Below are positions 58,164-64,000 of a stretch of 64,000 nt of DNA, piece by piece. This DNA comes from Astropecten irregularis. Its lineage: Eukaryota > Echinodermata > Asteroidea > Paxillosida > Astropectinidae. Below the pieces are notes generated by a model. That model was not told the origin of the DNA. It saw nothing but the letters and a program-made list of their open reading frames with translations, and searched no databases. Position numbers and translations under genes: made by a program. Each line of letters opens with the position of its first letter. Positions within the stretch are counted from its first letter, which is position 1. The DNA is taken from NCBI GenBank assembly GCA_963971285.1, contig OZ020247.1, forward strand, positions 8,080,614-8,144,613, read 5' to 3'.

Positions 58164-61100
58164 ATGTAAGTCTGCGGCCTGTAACAAAACACACAATTGG
58201 GGGTCTTAAATAATGCGTCACTTTTTATACTTGCTACATATTTTTAATGGTAAAAGTATTGTTTGATAAAAAAAATGCACGAACTGTGGCTCTAATTTCC
58301 GGTGCCCGCAGCTTTAACGCACCGTGCTCTTATGCTGATTCAACAACCAGTTGCATGCGCAGGCGCACATCACTTTTAAAACCGCATTTCATTCAAGTTT
58401 ATTTCACTTTCTCCCCAGGAATTTTCAAACCGTAGTAAAACAGGAACCTTAAAGGATTTTTTTTTTCATTTGCTTGCCTTCCGTACCTTGTTAGACGAGA
58501 TTTAATGATTTTCTTTTTATAGATATGACATTGTAAAGGAGTAGGATTTTGTTTTGCAATTTTGCAAGTACCAGGATTTAAAATAATAATCTCTTTTCGT
58601 AAGAAAGGCACCCCAGAGATTTGGACGAGTTTTAACCCCCTTTTCGAACCTTATTTTTTGTTTTAATGTTTTGACTTATTTTTTTCTAGAAACATTGTTG
58701 TTATTCATGACTAGTTCAAAAGGTTATTGGCTGATTATTATTCATGTTTGCTATTAAATTGCAGACCGTATACTGTCTTGACCAATCTCTAAAATGTGTG
58801 ACAAGTGTCTCGATGTTGCTGAATACTTCTCTTGTACTTGTACATCGTTCCTTTGTCTACCGTGTTCGCATACCACCATAACACCTCTTTGAAATTGGAA
58901 ACCACACAGACTATACATTTTCTTCAAACCGGAAGTCAAAGAAAAAAAAAAAGACCTTTTAGACAATTTAGGGAATTCGACTGTGGTCTTTGTTCATGAA
59001 ATCTTAACTGACATCTGGTCTTCAAAAAACAATAGGGCCTATATTGTTGATGTCATCATATGTCACCGCGCCCTTAATAGCGGCAATTCAAAAACTCGTC
59101 ATTTTATTATTGCATTTAAATAGTGGTATGACAAAAAGTCACTGATTTGTATTAATCTCGTCTTTTCCCATGCATAAATTAACATTAATGGAGTCTGCAA
59201 TAAACCTGCATATTGTGTAGATCGTGTAAATACTCAACCACATGTGTTCCCTTTGTCTTTATTTTCAGTTTTGATGGAAAGAAACTATAAAATAAAACAT
59301 GCATTAGGCAAAAAAAAAATACTCGGTCTCTGGTCAGACCAAAGTTCCAGAATTGATGCGGCGATGCGGTTTTGTTGTTGTTGTTCTTGTTTTTTTTTCC
59401 GGAGGGGGGGGGGGGGTTAAGACTGGCAATGGTCCAAGCAAGCATTTAGACATTGCTTTAATTCATTTTGTAATGCTGAATAATTTAGACCATAAAACAA
59501 ATGTGGTTGTTAAATGCAAGTTTGAACCAGAAGCCTTTTAAAAATGATAAACACAAGCTTTCAAATTAAGTTCAAGATTTGTTTTATTTCGAAACAGTTT
59601 TGTTTTTTGGCAAAAGTAGTCAGATGAAAGCAAGTATTAAACTATTGCTTACCAGGTAGTAAACAAACATTATGTGTGCATGCATAGTTTGAATTGAAAA
59701 TTTGGAGGGAAAACATTTGGGGAAAACAATAAACGCGCACGTTCAAAATCGACGCGCGCGCTGAACAGAGACTGACTATTTGTTTTAATGGCCTTAAATA
59801 TGGCTAATGTTTAGAACGGAGTAGGTATTACATGTACTGGGTATCTGTTTGTTTGTGGAATATATCACTGCTACACTTTTTTCTCGTTTTCCGTACGTAA
59901 AATAGCGAATTCTTTTCTTCTTCTTCTTTAATTAAAATAATAATAATAATAATAGTAATAAAATGTGCCAAATCAAATGCGCGTGGCCTAAATAGAACAA
60001 ACTTGTTTCTTTCAGGGGGTCTAATGTCTTTAAAAGCGTCAAAAATGAAATCATCATCACTAGTCATAATAAGGTAATCAAGCGTTTACATTACTATGTT
60101 CTGACACTCATTCACCTTCATGTTCTGACAAGCCCTCGTGCATTGCGATCTAGTATACAGGCTTCGGTTAGGGTTAGTACGGTGGCCCACAGCTGTCACG
60201 GCAAAAGTTAAAGCATGGCAGAAACCCCAATTCCAAGTGTTGTTTTTGGACGATGTGGGGCATTACTTACAGGTTATCACATGTTTCGAGGCATTACTTT
60301 CTATTAAAACTATTTGTTTAAAACAAGTGGTTTCTTTACTCCCATGGTAACAAATAAATTGCAAACAAATGGTACATATTTATATTTATATTCCTGTGTA
60401 TCATGCATTGCACAATGCATGTCGAAAGGAAAATGTTATTTGTTTAACACCCATAGATGTGTCTTTAATCCCCGTGTTTAACATTGAAAGGGTGTTATAC
60501 AGACTATAGTTATTTTTTTAAAGATATTATGTTTTCAATGTGCATATAGAAACATGATTTCTTCAATGTTTCAAAATATAAAAAAATAACTATGATATCA
60601 ATATGCACAAGCAACTGTTCTGTACCGTAAGCAAACCTATAATGCTATAAACCAATAAGATAATGAAGAAATCTCTGGGTAGATTTTAGATTTTTGTTTT
60701 TAAATAATGGTTTAATGTCCAGTTCCTTTCGGACAATGCTTAAAAGAATTATTGAGAATGTTCAATTTTTTGAAATTGCTGTTACCATGCTGAGAGTAAA
60801 AACCTACATTTATAGGCTGAACAGAAAGTAATGCCTCGGACCGTATTTCAGATCACTGCAAAACACCATGCAGATGTGTTGGTCTATCTTCATTTCTGGT
60901 CACACTTTGAACATAGTCTATACCCACAAGAATCGAAGCAATTGGACAACGCTTGTGGACACCATGGTATAAATGATGAAAAGTTATGTAGGTTATTAAA
61001 ATCCTATGTTTTGATAAGAACATAACTACTATTCTTGAAAAAAATAATGATCGTACTTTGGATGCCTGTGGATGCGTCGTACGTATCTCAATGTGGAGGT

Positions 61101-62529
61101 AAGGTTTCTAACAATTATTTTGAAAAAAAAAAATTCACTTAGGCCTACATGGAGACCGTCTGGGCTTACTTGTTCATGGGTTCATAATCATTTCAGCACG
61201 ATGAGGAGTCTAAAATGTTGTGAGTGTTGAAGGTAGCCGTAACCCGTGTTTTCCGTTGCCGTGGGGCTTTTGCTTTAGCCGTGACCGTTATGGACTATCG
61301 TAGGTTAGGGTTAGGGTTACAATAGATTAATTGTCTGATTATAGATGCGTCGGAACACCGGTGTGTAACTGATGTTATCATTACAAATAATTTTGGGAAA
61401 GATCCCCATGGGTCATGTTCACTTTGTCTGATTGATGACCCCAAAGTGATATGTACTGTACTGTATAGAACAGGTTGGTAAACTATAAACAGTAGCCTTT
61501 ACCAGGACCTCCCTATTATAAATAACATGTGAGGCTGCCTCTCATTATTTTATTCTCCATACCTCAGAAGATCCATCAATCCCGCCCACATTTTACAAAC
61601 CAAGTGCAAGAAAACACTGAACACAGACTCTGAAACCGTATCCATTATTTACCGTTGATCATGTGAAGTTTTATTCAAAAGCAAAAATAGGGTATACGGT
61701 AGTGTACAATTACAGGAAATTTGCAGCAAATTTGTGCTATGCAATTTTAATAATTTGAGTAAATAAGTATAAACTTGTAACTTGAAACTTTCCACATGAA
61801 ACTTCCTTTAAAAACGCTCTTTGGAACTTAACAAAAAGTAGCAAAACTATAAAACACATTGAATTAATTTCCAAAACACTAGAAATTTCACCAATTTACT
61901 TTCAGTGCGGTAATAAAGTACAAGTCATCACAAACCTGTGACAAAACACACACACAAAAACAGCATTTTCATGCATATGACTCAGATACAGATTTTTTGT
62001 GAATGTTTTTTGGTTGATCATAATAGCACCCAAACATTTATCCTTATAAGATCATCTTCAGTCTATTCTTATTCTCCATTCAAGAAAACAAATGAAAGAA
62101 TACCGTGCGATTTAGACTGATCTATTACCTATTATGAATTGAATATGCTTGCAATACCAATATAGTGTTAATATGTGTAGGCTTGTAATTTATGAATCAT
62201 GATATGAAATCTTAATTAAAATTGCCACATGAATATTAGTTCTTTCTTTTTTTAGAATCCCGGACTACTGTTACAATATATAAAATAGATAAAACTAGTA
62301 ACTTGAAACTTTGCAAATAGAAAAATCTTTTTAAGAAAACGTTATATAGTATTTTGGAATTTTATCAAAACTTTAGACAACAACTCCAACTCCAAATCAT
62401 TTGAAACCTCACAAATTTACTTTGCTGGCATTAACATTTAAATTAAGCATCACATGAATGCTTAATTGATGCTGATTGATCATAATATAATTATCAAAAC
62501 TTATCCTGCTATTTATCTTCCCAGCAAAT
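58164..62529. other. Intergenic between the integrase gene and the RING gene
   Basis: No gene was recognised; the sequence is AT-rich and mostly unique. Minor features: (G)n at 59402-59416, (AAT)n near 59936-59955, and a GGTTAGGGTTAGGGTTAC stretch at 61304. Short frames are below gene-like quality. Confidence 0.6.
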
Positions 62530-63934
62530 TCATGTGGAGCCAAACAGTCTTCCAACAGACTGTATACCTGCCTTACAGAATGGGCATTCACCACCATTGT
62601 CTTGAACGTGAATTGCACACAACAGGCAGATTGTGTGACCACATGGCACTAGAAAGCTATCCATGGGTCTGTCGGCACAGATGTGACACACTGGCAAATT
62701 GACGGGCTGTTCCTTGAATGTAACCTGTGTTGTGGTGACATGAGAAAAACAAATTATGTTACTCATTTTAACACCCCTGTGTTGGCAGTGTACACTGCAG
62801 TCTACAATAATAATTATTGTTATATTGCTGTAGTGTTTCAAGTCTACGTGTCAACATTTAATTGCCTCATATATATACACACAGTGTGTATGTATTTTAA
62901 ACAGTCCAGTGGCACATGGCCTTTGGAGTGTTTATGGGGAACATGTGAGCCATTTCATTTTAAAAAATTAAGTTAGGCTAGCTCAAAATAGCAAATTGTT
63001 TTAGAAGATTGTTGGTGCTGCTGCTTCTGTTTTTGCTGGGTTTTTTTTACTATTCAAAGTTTATTGGTTTTTTTTTTTTTCGGGGAAGGGGGTGATGGGG
63101 ATGTTTAAGAAATAGCTACACACAAGAATAGAAACAACAACATAAACAAGAACTCACGGTTGGAGTTCCTGAAGGGATTGTCACTTTTTCATGTGCCTGT
63201 GCTGGTGTCAAAGGTTTATGTGAGGATGATGCAACCTGTGCTTGAGATGCATCAGTAGTTGATACATCGGCCACAGCACCAACTGCAGGAGGCACATCCA
63301 CGAATCCCTCCTATTGAAATGATGACAGAAGAATGAATGCATTCATTAATTTTTACCTGTTATACCTGATTGAGTTATAATTTCACATCATTAGGGTAGA
63401 TGATTCACTAAGACAAGTGGCTTATACCCCTGCAAGCAGTAGCCTGCAATTGTGCTATAAAGTTGACTAGTTTCTCAGTTACTGACATTATAATTTTGAA
63501 AAGAGGTTTTACAATTATTTGCAAATCAAAACTGAAATAGGAGAAATAAGCTGAAGGGAAGTCTAAAAGGAAGGGAATGGGGATAGATATAAATTATGCC
63601 CAAAGACCAAGCAAAATATGGCAACAAAGGTGATTGCTGGCATTATTGAGAGATGTGGCTGCAGTCATGGTAGTGGCAAGTGCTCTGTTAGATGTAATAA
63701 TTACATCCTCAAAATAAGTTTACAACTTTTCCTTTAAGCCTTTATTTGTGAAAGTCAAAATTGGGGTTAGCATAAACCATTATTGGAGAGGCTTGTCTTC
63801 GGTTGCTACAAGGCACTGCCCTTTCACTTGTCAATGAATGTTTTAGATTTGATTAAACTTACCACCACTGGTGAAGAAAGGTATGCATTTGCATTGAGGT
63901 TTACATCTGGCAAGGAGCTGGAGTCTGATGAGGT
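62530..63934 (-). CDS. C-terminal part of a RING-finger protein, last 3 exons (5' part outside window)
   Basis: Exons 63863-63934 (24 codons), 63158-63310 (51) and 62530-62724 (64 plus stop) join in phase 0 with good GT/AG sites, giving the last 139 residues. The first two exons are Ser/Thr/Ala/Pro-rich and probably disordered. The last exon encodes a complete C3HC4 RING: CHIC, VPCGH, TICLLC and CPFC, ending about 15 residues later in a stop. A RING at the extreme C terminus is seen in IAP, MEX3 and neuralized-type ubiquitin ligases, but no other domain is visible here, so the family is left open. Likely E3 ubiquitin ligase activity is inferred. Confidence 0.82.
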
Positions 63935-64000
63935 CTGAAACAAAAAAATTACTCTAAACATTGAGTAACTTTTGTAACTTTGTCAAATTTTTATAGAATT

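Overview
This is eukaryotic, intron-rich DNA that is AT-rich outside exons and dense in short inverted-repeat (MITE-like) elements. The recognisable genes are all animal genes with GT..AG introns. Gene content, a cysteine-pair nicotinic receptor, an expanded invertebrate-type integrase and abundant TIR/TTAA elements suggest a marine invertebrate, most likely a deuterostome such as an echinoderm. The sequence alone does not fix the species.

Layout. (1) 36-11704, minus: 16 phase-consistent exons of a gamma-secretase-activating protein (GSAP/pigeon) homologue; its 3' end lies beyond base 1. (2) 11741-19244: no gene found; it holds three near-identical 1,344-bp tandem units (12395-16424), a minisatellite and a head-to-head pair of tRNA-derived SINEs. 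(3) 19245-24227, minus: complete six-exon CDIPT (phosphatidylinositol synthase). It is divergent from (4) 24465-25291, plus: two-exon UQCR10 (complex III subunit 9), with only 237 bp between the start codons. (5) 28169-32894, minus: complete six-exon SLX1 (GIY-YIG endonuclease plus RING-like zinc finger). (6) 32895-41218: repeats only. (7) 41219-51461, minus: six exons of a nicotinic acetylcholine receptor alpha-like subunit with the conserved 45-bp and 110-bp exons; the signal-peptide exon was not found. Its introns carry a GC-rich minisatellite and a 700-bp foldback. (8) 54760-56545: inverted arrays of a 31-bp unit. (9) 56880-58163, plus: an intact integrase-like ORF. (10) 62530-63934, minus: the last three exons of a gene ending in a C-terminal RING finger; the rest lies beyond the window.

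The host genes do not form a pathway: they are lipid synthesis (CDIPT), respiration (UQCR10), DNA repair (SLX1), signalling or trafficking (GSAP) and ion-channel (nAChR) genes. The most unusual material is structural: at least thirteen copies or fragments of one TTAA-flanked inverted-repeat element and a diverged cousin, a GC-rich MITE carrying NRF1-like palindromes, several foldbacks, a hammerhead-like core at 43483-43528, and the 31-bp palindromic satellite next to an intact integrase ORF.

Exon borders were read by hand from splice consensus, frame continuity and remembered family similarity. They should be good to the base in most cases but have not been checked by transcript or search.
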